From Lachnospiraceae bacterium (GTDB lineage: Bacteria; Bacillota; Clostridia; Lachnospirales; Lachnospiraceae): DNA of 62,026 nt. Of the stretch, positions 9,082 to 20,428 are shown piece after piece. Location: contig JAEEQL010000002.1 of NCBI GenBank assembly GCA_016285265.1, positions 1 to 62,026 of the forward strand, read 5' to 3'. The number at the start of each line of letters is the position of its first letter. Position 1 is the stretch's first letter. Made by a program: the position numbers and the translations under genes. The notes under the pieces are model-generated. The model was not told where the DNA came from and did not search any database. It saw nothing but the letters and a program-made list of their open reading frames with translations.

Positions 9082-10734
9082 ATGTTTGTATGTCCCAACT
9101 GCGGGGCCAATATCAATTTTGATCCCGGCAAGCAGCTGCTCCATTGTGATTTCTGTGATACGGATCTATCACCGGATTCCGTGATCCAGAAAGATGATGC
9201 GGTAGAGAGCACTTACACCGAGTCCGAAGCCGATGCGAATTCCGAAACAGGTTATAAGGAGTACACCACTACGATCTATACCTGTAAGGAGTGCGGAGGT
9301 GAGATCCTTGCTTACGACAACACAGTCGCAACCTTCTGCAGCTACTGCGGGGCATCTACCGTTCTTTCCAGCCGTATAGGTAAGGAAAGGGCACCCGAAT
9401 ACATCATTCCTTTTAAGATAACCAAGGAGCAGAGCGCCGAGCTTTACAGGAAGGCTGTTAAAAAGGCTCTCTTTGCACCCGCGTACATGAAGGAAGATAC
9501 CGTCATCGAGAAGTTCCGCGGTATCTATATGCCTTACTGGATCTATGACTTCAAGGAGAACCGTCCCGCTTCACTCCGCGGTCAGGAGGATCACAGGAGC
9601 GGCGATTACATCATCCACACACATTACGATATCAATACCAATGTGGATGCCGAGTACAACGGTCTCGCATACGATGCTTCCTCACAGTTTAACGATAATC
9701 TGAGCGAAGCGATCGCACCCTTTGATTTCAATACCGCCGTTCCGTTCAACACCACTTACATGAGCGGATTCTATGCGGATGCGGCGGATACCGATGCAAA
9801 GCTTTATGCCGATCAGGCCCGCATGATCGTCACCGCCGATATTTACAATAATATCGCCAGGGACCCTGCGGTAAAGAAGATCACGTTAAAAACGGACAGC
9901 ATGTCGAACCTTGCTCCCGAGAAAACGGAGAGCAGGCTCGGATATTTCCCCGTATGGTTCCTTTCATGCAAGAACAAGGACCGCATTACCTATGCGGTCA
10001 TTAACGGACAGACCGGTGAGGTTGCGACGGATATTCCCATTGATTTCAAAAAGTACCTGATCTCATCGCTGATAGTGACGATCCCGCTTTTTGCACTTCT
10101 GTATCTGGTGCCCGTGATAAAACCCACGACCCTGATCGTATTTGCTCTTATCTTCTCGATCATAAGCATGATCATCGTATGTTCGCAGAAGAACAAGATC
10201 TATGTGAGGACCTTTAATCTTGATGACAAGGGTCTCCGCTACAGACAGGAGCAGGCTGCCAAGGCCAAAGGGCCGGATGCCGGAACAAATCCGCAGCCGC
10301 AGCCTCAGGCAAGGCCGAAGATCAAATCGGGTGCAGGTAACGATGCGTTCTTCTCGATACTTGCCGTGATCGGTTTCCTGCTCAGTATGTGTGCAGGCGG
10401 CGTGGGAGTCGTTCTTTACTTATGTGTCATCGTCCCCCTCATTACCAATGCCAGGAAGAACAAGAGCAAGAAGGTGGTTGTGGACGATTCCAAGGTTAAG
10501 GCAAAGGCACCCGGCGGAGAGAAGTTCCTGCTCTGCTTAAAGCCCCTCATCGGTGCGGTGATCGCCATTGCCATTTGGCTGATCGCTCCCATTTCGGATG
10601 AATACTATTACATTGCTGCACTCATATGCATGGTCGGAGTTCTTCTTTCCTTCTTCGACATGATCAAGCAGCACAACGAGCTTTCGACAAGAAAGCCGCC
10701 TCAGTTCGATAAGAGAGGAGGTGACGAAGCATGA
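9082..10734 (+). CDS. Double zinc-ribbon multi-TM membrane protein
   Basis: CPNCGA...CDFC and CKECGG...CSYCG ribbons; several C-terminal hydrophobic segments. Confidence 0.75.
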   Translation: MFVCPNCGANINFDPGKQLLHCDFCDTDLSPDSVIQKDDAVESTYTESEADANSETGYKEYTTTIYTCKECGGEILAYDNTVATFCSYCGASTVLSSRIGKERAPEYIIPFKITKEQSAELYRKAVKKALFAPAYMKEDTVIEKFRGIYMPYWIYDFKENRPASLRGQEDHRSGDYIIHTHYDINTNVDAEYNGLAYDASSQFNDNLSEAIAPFDFNTAVPFNTTYMSGFYADAADTDAKLYADQARMIVTADIYNNIARDPAVKKITLKTDSMSNLAPEKTESRLGYFPVWFLSCKNKDRITYAVINGQTGEVATDIPIDFKKYLISSLIVTIPLFALLYLVPVIKPTTLIVFALIFSIISMIIVCSQKNKIYVRTFNLDDKGLRYRQEQAAKAKGPDAGTNPQPQPQARPKIKSGAGNDAFFSILAVIGFLLSMCAGGVGVVLYLCVIVPLITNARKNKSKKVVVDDSKVKAKAPGGEKFLLCLKPLIGAVIAIAIWLIAPISDEYYYIAALICMVGVLLSFFDMIKQHNELSTRKPPQFDKRGGDEA

Positions 10735-11558
10735 AGAGATCATTAAGAAATCTCCTCCTCATACTTTCGCTTTCCGTTCTTTTTGCGGCTGCGTGCATAG
10801 TCCCTTCCGTAACGGCGAAGGCTGACGATGCCTTTGATTATTATGATGATCCCGATGTTGACAAGTACAATCCGGATACCGATTACCGTATAGTCATCAT
10901 CGATGCGGCAGATCTGTTTACAAACGAAGAGATAAAGCAGCTTGCAAATGAGATGGCTCCCATCACCACATACGGACATGTCTGTCTCATCACTACCGAT
11001 GAGAACGGCTACGGCGATACACAGTACTATGCCGAAGAACTTTACGACAGGATGTTCGGTTATGACAGCGGAACCATGTTCGTCATCGATATGGACGAGA
11101 GATTGCTCTGGATCCAGTCTGACGGAGCTGTCCTTAAGACCGTCAACAGGTCATATGCGAACGATATAACGGATAACTCTTACCGTTATGCATCCGACGG
11201 AGATTATTACCGTTGTGCATCCAAGGTATTCAGCCAGATCAATACGATCCTGAGCGGAGGCAAGATCGCACGTCCCATGAAGGTTGTCTGCTCGCTGTTC
11301 ATGGCACTGCTGATCTCATTCCTTTTGAATTACTTTATAGTTAACGGTGCTTCCAAGATCCAGAACACCTCAAGCAACGAGATGCTCACGGGAGCAGCCA
11401 AGACGTTCAGATACACCACGCCCAACATTGTCCAGACCGGCCAGACGAGAACATATTCGCCCCAGTCCTCGGGAAGCAGCGGCGGAGGCGGCGGCGGACA
11501 CAGAAGCGGCGGTGGCGGCGGAGGCCATCACGGCGGCGGCGGAGGTCACAGATTCTGA
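10731..11558 (+). CDS. TPM-domain secreted/membrane protein with Gly-rich C-terminus
   Basis: Signal peptide; VIIDAADLFTNEEIKQLANEMAPI TPM-like; TM; tail SGGGGGGHRSGGGGGGHHGGGGGHRF; ATGA overlap with upstream gene. Confidence 0.78.
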   Translation: MKRSLRNLLLILSLSVLFAAACIVPSVTAKADDAFDYYDDPDVDKYNPDTDYRIVIIDAADLFTNEEIKQLANEMAPITTYGHVCLITTDENGYGDTQYYAEELYDRMFGYDSGTMFVIDMDERLLWIQSDGAVLKTVNRSYANDITDNSYRYASDGDYYRCASKVFSQINTILSGGKIARPMKVVCSLFMALLISFLLNYFIVNGASKIQNTSSNEMLTGAAKTFRYTTPNIVQTGQTRTYSPQSSGSSGGGGGGHRSGGGGGGHHGGGGGHRF

Positions 11559-11559
11559 T

Positions 11560-12213
11560 ATGGCTTACAGACTTGCCGTATTCGATATGGACGGCACCAT
11601 ACTCAATACGATAGATGACCTGACGGATGCAACAAACCACGCGCTCGAAGCCTGCGGATATCCCACCCATACGGTGGATGAAGTAAGGTTCTTCGTCGGA
11701 AACGGTATCGCAAAGCTCATCGAAAGGGCAACGCCCGCGGGCACGTCCGAAGAAGAGCGGGAGAAGGTAAGAGCGGAATTCATGGCTTATTACAGGATCC
11801 ACAGTGCCGACAGGACGGGACCGTATGACGGTGTTAAGGATCTTCTCGAAAAGCTCAGGGCAGCAGGCGTAAGGACAGCGGTCGTATCCAACAAGCCCGA
11901 TGTCGCGGTAAGGGATCTGGTCGTAAAGTATTTCGACGGTCTCTTCGATGCCGCGGTGGGCGATATGGAAGGTCAGAGGACCAAGCCCGCACCCGATATG
12001 TGCATGAAGGTTTTCGAAGGGCTCGGCACAGGTCCCGAAGATGCCGTCTACATCGGGGATTCCGATACCGATATTCAGACGGCGAGAAACGCGGGCACGG
12101 ATGAGATACTCGTTTCCTGGGGTTTCAGGGGAAGGGAGTTTCTCGAAGAGCACGGAGCAAAGATCATCTGCGATACGACGGATGAGGTTTATGACATTAT
12201 TGTCGGAAAATAA
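11560..12213 (+). CDS. HAD hydrolase, phosphoglycolate phosphatase-like
   Basis: FDMDGTILNTIDDL, SNKPD, YIGDSDTDIQTARNAG. Confidence 0.9.
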   Translation: MAYRLAVFDMDGTILNTIDDLTDATNHALEACGYPTHTVDEVRFFVGNGIAKLIERATPAGTSEEEREKVRAEFMAYYRIHSADRTGPYDGVKDLLEKLRAAGVRTAVVSNKPDVAVRDLVVKYFDGLFDAAVGDMEGQRTKPAPDMCMKVFEGLGTGPEDAVYIGDSDTDIQTARNAGTDEILVSWGFRGREFLEEHGAKIICDTTDEVYDIIVGK

Positions 12214-12258
12214 AACAGACTCCCGAGCGGAGATGAAAATATTTAAGAGGTAAGTAAA

Positions 12259-13692
12259 ATGGCAGACAAGAAACTGGTTGAAGAGATCACATCAATGGAC
12301 GAAGATTTCGCCCAGTGGTATACGGATATCGTCCGTAAGGCTGAGCTGATCGAGTACACATCCGTCAAGGGATGCATGGCTATCAAGCCCGACGGCTACG
12401 CTATCTGGGAAAACATTCAGGCCGAGCTGGACAAGAGGTTCAAGGCTACCGGAGTCCGCAATGTATATATGCCCATGTTCATCCCCGAGTCTCTTCTTGA
12501 GAAGGAGAAGGATCATGTAGAGGGCTTTGCTCCCGAGGTTGCATGGGTAACCCACGGAGGACTCGAACCCCTCCAGGAGAGAATGTGCGTACGTCCCACA
12601 TCCGAGACTCTTTTCTGCGATTTCTACAAGAATGATGTTCATTCCTACAGGGATCTTCCCAAGGTTTATAATCAGTGGTGCTCTGTCGTCAGATGGGAAA
12701 AGGAGACCAGACCCTTCCTCCGTTCCAGGGAATTCCTCTGGCAGGAGGGACATACCGCTCACGCTACCGCCGAGGAAGCGGAAGCAAGAACCGTACAGAT
12801 GCTGAATGTCTATGCGGATTTCCTTGAGGAGGTACTCGCTATCCCCGTCATCAAGGGACAGAAGACCGAGAAGGAGAAGTTCGCGGGTGCCGAGGCTACG
12901 TATACCGTAGAAGCTCTCATGCATGACGGAAAGGCTCTCCAGTCCGGAACCAGCCACAATTTCGGCGACGGCTTCGCCAAGGCATTCGACATACAGTTTG
13001 CCGACAAGGACAACACATTAAAGTACGTACACCAGACCTCATGGGGTGTTACCACCAGACTCATCGGTGCGCTCATCATGGTACACGGAGACAACGAGGG
13101 ACTTGTGCTTCCTCCCAGGGTTGCTCCCATCCAGCTCTGCATCATCCCCATCCAGCAGAAGAAGGAAGGCGTACTCGACAAGGCTTACGAACTCAGGGAT
13201 AAGCTGTCGGGCGTTGCAAGAGTAAAGGTGGACGATACCGACAAGACACCCGGATGGAAATTCTCCGAGGCTGAGATGAGAGGATATCCCCTTCGTCTCG
13301 AGATCGGTCCCAAGGACATCGAAGCCGGCAAGTGCGTTCTCGTCCGCAGGGATACAAGGGAGAAGATCGAGATCTCGCTTGATGAGGTTGAGAGCAAAGT
13401 AAGCGAACTCCTTGAGACGATTCAGAAGGAGATGCTCGAAAGAGCAAGAGCTCATCGTGATGCACATACCTACAGTGCAGTCACCTATGATGAGTTCAAG
13501 AAGATATTTAACGAAAAGTCCGGCTTCGTAAAGGCTATGTGGTGCGGCTGCAGGGAGTGTGAGGATCAGATCAAGGCAGATCTTTCCGTTACCAGCAGAT
13601 GCATGCCTTTCGAGCAGGAGAAGCTTTCCGACACATGTGTATGCTGCGGAAAGCCTGCAACCAAGATGGTCTATTGGGGAAGAGCATATTAA
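12259..13692 (+). CDS. proS: Prolyl-tRNA synthetase (archaeal/eukaryotic-like ProS type)
   Basis: 477 aa; [44 protein letters not shown]-terminal Zn-binding end. Confidence 0.95.
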   Translation: MADKKLVEEITSMDEDFAQWYTDIVRKAELIEYTSVKGCMAIKPDGYAIWENIQAELDKRFKATGVRNVYMPMFIPESLLEKEKDHVEGFAPEVAWVTHGGLEPLQERMCVRPTSETLFCDFYKNDVHSYRDLPKVYNQWCSVVRWEKETRPFLRSREFLWQEGHTAHATAEEAEARTVQMLNVYADFLEEVLAIPVIKGQKTEKEKFAGAEATYTVEALMHDGKALQSGTSHNFGDGFAKAFDIQFADKDNTLKYVHQTSWGVTTRLIGALIMVHGDNEGLVLPPRVAPIQLCIIPIQQKKEGVLDKAYELRDKLSGVARVKVDDTDKTPGWKFSEAEMRGYPLRLEIGPKDIEAGKCVLVRRDTREKIEISLDEVESKVSELLETIQKEMLERARAHRDAHTYSAVTYDEFKKIFNEKSGFVKAMWCGCRECEDQIKADLSVTSRCMPFEQEKLSDTCVCCGKPATKMVYWGRAY

Positions 13693-13710
13693 TACCCACA
13701 ATGATATTGC

Positions 13711-14733
13711 ATGAACATGATCGTCATCGACCTTGAGTGGAACCAGTCCTCTACAGGGACAGAAGATACCGCCCCCGGACTCCCCTTCGAAATAATCGAG
13801 ATCGGAGCCGTGAAGTACGGTGAGGGCGGAAAGCTCGTCTCGGAATTCAGCGAACTCATCAGACCCAGGGTCTACAAGAAAATGCATAACTACACCAGCA
13901 AGCTCGTTCATCTTCAGATGGAGGAGCTTGAAAAAGGTGATTATTTCGAGAAGGTTGCGGAAAGATTCTTTGAGTGGTGCGGTCCGGATGTCCTGTTCGT
14001 GACCTGGGGGCCCGGAGACATTACCGTGCTCCAGCAGAATCTGAAGTATTTCGAAGTTCCGCTGATCAATGACGGTCCCGTCGCATATCTGGATGCGCAG
14101 AAGCTCTTCAACCTCAGTGAGGAAAAGCAGACCAAGAACAGACGCGGGCTCGAGTATGCCGTCGATCATTTCGGCATCACGAAGGACATTCCCTTCCACA
14201 GGGCGTTCAGCGATGCGTATTACACCGCACAGGTTTTAAGAAGGCTCCTTGAGAAGGACCCGGAGCTGATCAGGTTTGAATCCTTCGATACCACTTTCCC
14301 TCCTCTTGATAAAGAGCATGAGGTCAGGGTCATATTCCCGACGTATGAGAAATTCATATCCAGGGTATATGAAAACCGCGACAAGGCTTTTAAGGACAGG
14401 GAGATACTTTCCACAAGATGCTATGTCTGCGGAAAGCGTGCAAAGCGCCGGATCAGGTGGTTTTCGATGGGAGACAGGAGATACTACTGCCTCTGCGAAT
14501 GCGAAGAGCACGGACTGCTCAAGGGCAAGATCGTGATGCATCCTGTGGCCGATCCCGAGGGCGTATATCTGATCAAGATCCTGCGCCTCGTTAATGACAA
14601 GGAAGCCGCGGTTGTGGAAAAGAGGTTCAACAAGGTCCGCGAGTTCAGAAAGAACAACACGAACGGACGCAAGCCCAGGAAGCCCGGCAAGAACACTTCG
14701 GGTCTGATCCCCGAGGATACCGGAGAAGACTGA
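13711..14733 (+). CDS. DEDD-type 3'-5' exonuclease with C-terminal Cys-rich region
   Basis: VIDLEWNQ...[30 protein letters not shown]...CLCECEEHG. Confidence 0.83.
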   Translation: MNMIVIDLEWNQSSTGTEDTAPGLPFEIIEIGAVKYGEGGKLVSEFSELIRPRVYKKMHNYTSKLVHLQMEELEKGDYFEKVAERFFEWCGPDVLFVTWGPGDITVLQQNLKYFEVPLINDGPVAYLDAQKLFNLSEEKQTKNRRGLEYAVDHFGITKDIPFHRAFSDAYYTAQVLRRLLEKDPELIRFESFDTTFPPLDKEHEVRVIFPTYEKFISRVYENRDKAFKDREILSTRCYVCGKRAKRRIRWFSMGDRRYYCLCECEEHGLLKGKIVMHPVADPEGVYLIKILRLVNDKEAAVVEKRFNKVREFRKNNTNGRKPRKPGKNTSGLIPEDTGED

Positions 14734-14734
14734 T

Positions 14735-16606
14735 ATCAAAGATTTTTCCGAGGAATTAAAGAAGCTGCCGGATAAGCCCGGAGTTTACATCATGCGTGAT
14801 GCGGATGATGTTATTCTGTACGTCGGAAAAGCGATAAACCTCCGGAACCGTGTAAGAAGCTACTTCAGGAAGAACATAGGACGCGGACCCGCCATCGACA
14901 ATATGGTGGAGAAGATCGACCGCTTCGAGTTCATCGTCACGGGTTCCGAACTTGAGGCACTGGTCCTTGAGAATAACCTGATCAAGGAGCATTCACCCAA
15001 ATACAACACCCTTCTCAAGGATGACAAGACATACCCTTACATCAAGGTGACGGTGGGTGAGAAATACCCGAGGATCCTTTTTTCGAGGATCATGAAAAGG
15101 GACAAGTCCAGATACTTCGGACCCTACAGTTCGGCGGCGGCCGTCAAGGACACCATTGAGCTTCTGAACAGGCTCTTTAAGCTGCGCACGTGCAACAGGC
15201 ATCTTCCCGAGGACATCGGACTCGAAAGGCCCTGCCTGAACTATCACATAAACAGGTGCAGCGGACCCTGCCAGGGATATGTTTCCGAGGAAGAGTATGC
15301 TGCCCAGGTTGCGGGTGCGCTGGAATTTTTAAACGGCAATTACGGTCCGATAATTAAGAACCTTGAAAATAAGATGAGGGCTGCCTCCGAAGAAATGAAA
15401 TTCGAGGAAGCGGCCGAGTACAGGGATCTGGCGGAGTCCGTAAGGAGCGTTGCCCAGAAGCAGAAGATCACCGGAAATGTCGGAACCGACAGGGATGTCA
15501 TAGGTATGAGCCGCGACGGTGAAGATATCGTAATGCAGATCTTCTTCGTAAGGGACGGAAAGCTGATCGGACGCGAGCACTACCACATGACGGATTCACT
15601 CCTGGAATCGGACAGCGAGGTCACGGGCGAATTCCTGAAGCAGTTCTATTCCGGAACAAGCTTCATCCCGAGGGAGATAATGATAAGGAATGCTCCCGAG
15701 GACTCGGAGCTCATAGAAGGATGGCTTTCGGAAAAGAGTTCGCACAAGGTCGTTCTTTTCACTCCGAAGATAGGCACTAAGGAAAAGCTTCTTGAGATGA
15801 GCGAGGAAAATGCACGTATCATCCTCCATAACGATGCCGAGAAGCTCAAGGCAGAGGAAGCACGCACATCGGGTGCGGTACGTGAGATAGAGGACATACT
15901 GGGGATTGAAGGCCTGGACAGAATGGAGGCGTTCGATATCTCCAATACCAACGGATTCGAGAATGTCGCTTCGATGGTCGTATACGAAAACGGAAGTCCT
16001 AAGAGAAGCGATTACAGGAAGTTCAGGATAAAGTCGGTCGAAGGTCCCGATGATTACGCCTGCATGAGGGAGGCACTGACCAGACGCTTTACCCACGGAA
16101 TGGAGGAAGCGGAAAGGCTTAAAGCAAGTGAAGAGGGAGCAAGTGTTTCCTTTTCGCATATGCCCGATCTCCTTCTCATGGACGGCGGAAGAGGACAGGT
16201 CAACATCGCGCTGGAAGTTCTCGGAGAGCTGGGGCTTGAGATACCCGTATGCGGAATGGTCAAGGATGACAGGCACCGTACGAGGGGACTGTACTTTAAC
16301 AATGTCGAGCTCCCGATAGATACCCACTCCGAAGGCTTCAAGCTGATCACGAGGATCCAGGATGAAGCGCACAGATTCGCGATAGAGTATCACAGGTCGC
16401 TCAGGGCCAAGACCCAGACCAGGTCGCTTCTGGATGATATCCCGGGAGTCGGACCGTCAAGGAAGAAAGCTCTTATGAAGAAGTTCAGGAGCATTTCGGA
16501 GATCGCGGATGCGACGGCGGAGGATCTTTCCGCAATGCCGGAGATACCTGCGGATGTCGCGGAGCAGATAGTTTCGTTTTTCAGGGATTTCAGAGAGAAA
16601 AATTAA
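14735..16606 (+). CDS. uvrC: Excinuclease ABC subunit C; true start uncertain (frame open from 14708)
   Basis: [39 protein letters not shown] motif; C-terminal HhH. First ATG (14792) lies inside the GIY-YIG domain. Confidence 0.93.
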   Translation: MKDFSEELKKLPDKPGVYIMRDADDVILYVGKAINLRNRVRSYFRKNIGRGPAIDNMVEKIDRFEFIVTGSELEALVLENNLIKEHSPKYNTLLKDDKTYPYIKVTVGEKYPRILFSRIMKRDKSRYFGPYSSAAAVKDTIELLNRLFKLRTCNRHLPEDIGLERPCLNYHINRCSGPCQGYVSEEEYAAQVAGALEFLNGNYGPIIKNLENKMRAASEEMKFEEAAEYRDLAESVRSVAQKQKITGNVGTDRDVIGMSRDGEDIVMQIFFVRDGKLIGREHYHMTDSLLESDSEVTGEFLKQFYSGTSFIPREIMIRNAPEDSELIEGWLSEKSSHKVVLFTPKIGTKEKLLEMSEENARIILHNDAEKLKAEEARTSGAVREIEDILGIEGLDRMEAFDISNTNGFENVASMVVYENGSPKRSDYRKFRIKSVEGPDDYACMREALTRRFTHGMEEAERLKASEEGASVSFSHMPDLLLMDGGRGQVNIALEVLGELGLEIPVCGMVKDDRHRTRGLYFNNVELPIDTHSEGFKLITRIQDEAHRFAIEYHRSLRAKTQTRSLLDDIPGVGPSRKKALMKKFRSISEIADATAEDLSAMPEIPADVAEQIVSFFRDFREKN

Positions 16607-16636
16607 GATTATATATCTTTCATATATGGAGGCAAC

Positions 16637-18115
16637 ATGCAAAAGATTGGTTTTGATTCCGCTAAATACTTAGAGCTTCAGTCGGCTCACATAAGAGAGA
16701 GGATCTCGAGATTCGGAAAGCTCTATCTCGAATTCGGCGGAAAGCTTTACGACGATTATCACGCATCAAGGGTTCTTCCCGGATTTGCGCCCAACAATAA
16801 GCTCCTTATGCTCGAGCAGCTCAAGGATCAGGCGGAGATCGTCATCGTTATAAGCGCGGATGCGATCGAGCAGAACAAGGTAAGAGGCGATCTCGGCATC
16901 ACCTATGACCAGGATGTCCTCCGTCTCGTTAAGGTATTCAGGGAACTCGGATTCCTTGTTTCAAGCATCGTCATAACCAAGTATTCGGGACAGCCCGCTG
17001 CCGACCGTTTCAGACAGCTTCTTGATTCCCACGGGCTCAAGAGCTATCTTCACTATCCCATCGACGGCTATCCTTCGAACATTCCCCTCATCGTATCCGA
17101 CGAGGGTTACGGCAAGAATGATTTCGTTGAGACCACAAGGCCTCTCGTTGTCGTCACCGCACCCGGACCCGGAAGCGGCAAGATGGCTACCTGTCTTTCC
17201 CAGCTCTATCACGAGCACAAGAGGGGCGTGAATGCGGGTTATGCGAAGTTCGAGACCTTCCCCATCTGGAACCTTCCGCTCCGCCATCCCGTCAACATCG
17301 CATACGAAGCGGCTACCGCAGACCTTGACGATGTCAACATGATCGATCCCTTCCATCTCGAAGCTTACGGTGAGACGACCGTTAACTATAACCGTGATGT
17401 TGAGATCTTCCCTGTTCTTACCGCTCTTTTCGATGCGATATTCGGTGAGTGCCCTTACAAGAGCCCCACTGACATGGGTGTCAACATGGCGGGCAACGCG
17501 ATCACCGACGATGAAGCATGCCGTGAGGCTTCATGCCAGGAGATCCTGAGAAGATATTACGCATCGGCGGTTGCCGTTAAAAAGGGTGATGCTCCCAAGG
17601 CAGAGCTTTTCAAGCAGGAACTCCTTTTAAAGCAGGCCGGCATCACACCCGAGGACAGAAGGGTAGTCGGCGCAGCGCTGGAAAGAGCGGCAGAGAGCGG
17701 AACTCCCGCAGCGGCGATCGAGCTCCCTGACGGACAGATCGTCACAGGACGTACCAATCCCCTCCTCGGAGCGGCAGCGTCCGCACTCCTCAATACCATC
17801 AAGGTACTTGCGGGCATCCCTCATGAAGTAAAGGTCATGAGTGAGGAGACCCTTATTCCCATAACCACTCTGAAGACGAGCTATATGGGAGCACACAACC
17901 CCAGGCTTCATACCGATGAGATGCTCATCGCTCTTTCGAGCTCCGCATCGACCAACCCTCTTGCAAAGGCGGCACTTGAGAGCCTTCCCGGACTTAAGGG
18001 CGCAGAGGCTCATTCCTCCGTTATCCTTTCAAGGGTTGACGAGAACGTATACCGCAAGCTCGGCATCAGGCTTACCTGCACACCCGAGTATGAGAGAGGC
18101 AAGGATTTCGTATAA
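16637..18115 (+). CDS. DUF1846-family protein
   Basis: IGFDSAKYLELQSAHIRERISRFGKLYLEFGGKLYDDYHASRVLPGF N-terminus. Confidence 0.9.
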   Translation: MQKIGFDSAKYLELQSAHIRERISRFGKLYLEFGGKLYDDYHASRVLPGFAPNNKLLMLEQLKDQAEIVIVISADAIEQNKVRGDLGITYDQDVLRLVKVFRELGFLVSSIVITKYSGQPAADRFRQLLDSHGLKSYLHYPIDGYPSNIPLIVSDEGYGKNDFVETTRPLVVVTAPGPGSGKMATCLSQLYHEHKRGVNAGYAKFETFPIWNLPLRHPVNIAYEAATADLDDVNMIDPFHLEAYGETTVNYNRDVEIFPVLTALFDAIFGECPYKSPTDMGVNMAGNAITDDEACREASCQEILRRYYASAVAVKKGDAPKAELFKQELLLKQAGITPEDRRVVGAALERAAESGTPAAAIELPDGQIVTGRTNPLLGAAASALLNTIKVLAGIPHEVKVMSEETLIPITTLKTSYMGAHNPRLHTDEMLIALSSSASTNPLAKAALESLPGLKGAEAHSSVILSRVDENVYRKLGIRLTCTPEYERGKDFV

Positions 18116-18250
18116 GGTTATGTTTCCTTAAGCCTTTCTTAAGCATATTTACGGTATTTTTACTTGTGATGTACGGTATGTTATAGTAAAAGATAGTGTA
18201 AATACAGTGTTTATAGGCTGTCGCGGGCACGCGGCACGGAGATTTTTACT

Positions 18251-20425
18251 TTGGAAAACAATCAGCAGAATCAGAATAACAAGAGACCCACAGGCGGCAG
18301 GAACAATTCGTGGATGATGATCCTCGCCGCACTTTGTACCGTTGTTGTGATCTTTCTTTTCTACAACATGATCTTCGGAAACAACGGTTCGACACAGACC
18401 AAGGAATACACCGAGTTCCTTGAAGATCTCGAGCAGGACAGGGTAGAGGCGGTCGAACTTGATGCGGAGAATGCGGAACTCACCGTAACGCTCAAGATGG
18501 ATGCCATCCTCCAGGATTCGGATACCGAAAGCCCCGGAGCGGACACCTCCAAGCTCGAGCAGTATGCATACCTTATCCAGATCCAGAACGAGAGAGTCTA
18601 CACCACAAGACTCATGGAATCCATGGATAACCTTATGGAAAGACTCGAAGCGCACGGTGTATCGGGTCAGAGAGTCGTAAGTTCATCGTCGGGACTTCTT
18701 ACCGAGATATTCGTCGGAGTCGTTCTTCCCGTTATCTTACTCTGGCTCCTCGCATCATTCCTCATGAGAAGGATGGGCGGAAGCGGCGGACCCATGGGCG
18801 TCGGAAAGAGCAATGCGAAGGTTTATGTACAGAAGGAGACCGGAGTCACATTCAAGGATGTGGCGGGTGAGGATGAAGCGAAGGAATCCCTCGTTGAGGT
18901 CGTTGATTTCCTCCACAATCCCGGCAAGTATTCGGGCATCGGTGCAAGACTTCCCAAGGGCGCACTTCTCGTAGGCCCTCCCGGAACAGGTAAGACACTT
19001 CTTGCCAAGGCTGTTGCGGGCGAAGCACATGTTCCCTTCTTTTCACTGACCGGTTCCGATTTCATCGAGCTTTACGTCGGTGTCGGTGCATCGAGAGTAA
19101 GGGACCTTTTCAAGGAAGCGACCAAGAACGCACCCTGCATCATCTTCATCGATGAGATCGATGCGATAGGAAGAAGCCGTGATTCCAAGTACGGCGGCGG
19201 AAACGAAGAAAGAGAACAGACCCTGAACCAGCTTCTGTCCGAGATGGACGGATTCGATTCATCAAAGGGTATCCTTATACTCGGTGCGACAAACCGTCCC
19301 GAGATACTTGATAAGGCACTCCTTAGGCCCGGACGTTTCGACAGGCGTATCATCGTCGACAAGCCCGATCTTAAGGGAAGAGTCGAGATCCTCAAGGTTC
19401 ATGCCAAGGACGTCAAGATGGATGAGAGCGTAGATCTCGATGCCATCGCGCTTGCGACCAGCGGTGCCGTAGGTTCGGACCTTGCGAACATGATCAACGA
19501 AGCCGCTATCAATGCGGTCAAGGAAGGCAGGGAATATGTCTGCCAGAAGGATCTTTTCAATGCCGTCGAGCAGGTTCTCGTAGGTAAGGAAAAGAAGGAC
19601 CGTATCATGAGCGCCGAGGAAAGGAAGATCGTTTCCTATCACGAGGTCGGTCATGCGCTCATCACCGCGCTCCAGAAAAACTCGGAGCCCGTCCAGAAGA
19701 TCACCATCGTACCCAGGACCATGGGTGCACTCGGATATGTAATGCAGGTTCCCGAGGAAGAGAAGTACTTAAATTCCAAGGAAGAGCTTGAGAACATGAT
19801 AGTATCCGCGCTCGGCGGACGTGCGGCTGAGGAGATAGTATTCGGCAATGTAACGACCGGCGCTGCCAACGATATCGAGAAGGCAACCTCGATCGCGAAG
19901 AACATGATCACCCGTTTCGGTATGAGCGAAAGATTCGGGCTTGCGGGATTTGCCACCGTTGAGAGCCAGTATCTCGAGGGACGCACATCGCTCAACTGCT
20001 CCGACCAGACCGCTGCTGCGATAGACGAAGAAGTCGTCAAGATGCTCAAAAAGGCTTATGACAAGGCCAAGGAGATGCTCCGGGGCGACCGCGAGCTGAT
20101 GGATAAGCTTGCAGCTTACCTCATCGAAAAAGAGACCATCACCGGCAAGGAGTTCATGCAGATCTTCCGCAAGGAGAAGGGAATTCCCGAGCCCGCAGAG
20201 GAAGAAAAGAAGCCTGCTTCGGGGGAGGCTTCCGAAAAGGCTGAAGAGAAGGATGCGGATTCCGGCAATTCCGCTGACGAAGCCGGTTCATCCGAAAAGA
20301 AAGATGATGCCGGCGAAGAGACTGCAGACGGCGATGTCACAGCTGAGGATGCCGCAAAGGGTATCGATGAGCTTACGCCCGACGGAGGTCCCGACATAGG
20401 AATCTTTTCAAATCATTCAATCTGA
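18251..20425 (+). CDS. ftsH: ATP-dependent zinc metalloprotease FtsH (TTG start)
   Basis: [24 protein letters not shown]. Confidence 0.97.
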   Translation: MENNQQNQNNKRPTGGRNNSWMMILAALCTVVVIFLFYNMIFGNNGSTQTKEYTEFLEDLEQDRVEAVELDAENAELTVTLKMDAILQDSDTESPGADTSKLEQYAYLIQIQNERVYTTRLMESMDNLMERLEAHGVSGQRVVSSSSGLLTEIFVGVVLPVILLWLLASFLMRRMGGSGGPMGVGKSNAKVYVQKETGVTFKDVAGEDEAKESLVEVVDFLHNPGKYSGIGARLPKGALLVGPPGTGKTLLAKAVAGEAHVPFFSLTGSDFIELYVGVGASRVRDLFKEATKNAPCIIFIDEIDAIGRSRDSKYGGGNEEREQTLNQLLSEMDGFDSSKGILILGATNRPEILDKALLRPGRFDRRIIVDKPDLKGRVEILKVHAKDVKMDESVDLDAIALATSGAVGSDLANMINEAAINAVKEGREYVCQKDLFNAVEQVLVGKEKKDRIMSAEERKIVSYHEVGHALITALQKNSEPVQKITIVPRTMGALGYVMQVPEEEKYLNSKEELENMIVSALGGRAAEEIVFGNVTTGAANDIEKATSIAKNMITRFGMSERFGLAGFATVESQYLEGRTSLNCSDQTAAAIDEEVVKMLKKAYDKAKEMLRGDRELMDKLAAYLIEKETITGKEFMQIFRKEKGIPEPAEEEKKPASGEASEKAEEKDADSGNSADEAGSSEKKDDAGEETADGDVTAEDAAKGIDELTPDGGPDIGIFSNHSI

Positions 20426-20428
20426 TAA

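Noticed and set aside
11347-11559. N-terminal extension of the HAD hydrolase ORF
   Set aside because: It is an alternative reading of the Gly-rich TPM gene tail; the HAD motif begins right after ATG 11560.
13039-14199. 386-aa minus-strand ORF
   Set aside because: Antisense to proS and the exonuclease gene, which have clear family motifs; the minus-strand protein shows no recognisable domain and reflects codon bias.
15596-16393. 265-aa minus-strand ORF
   Set aside because: Antisense to uvrC; no motif or ribosome site of its own.
14792-16606. uvrC starting at the first ATG
   Set aside because: Would remove PGVY of the GIY-YIG nuclease motif, so the annotated ATG is probably not the true start.
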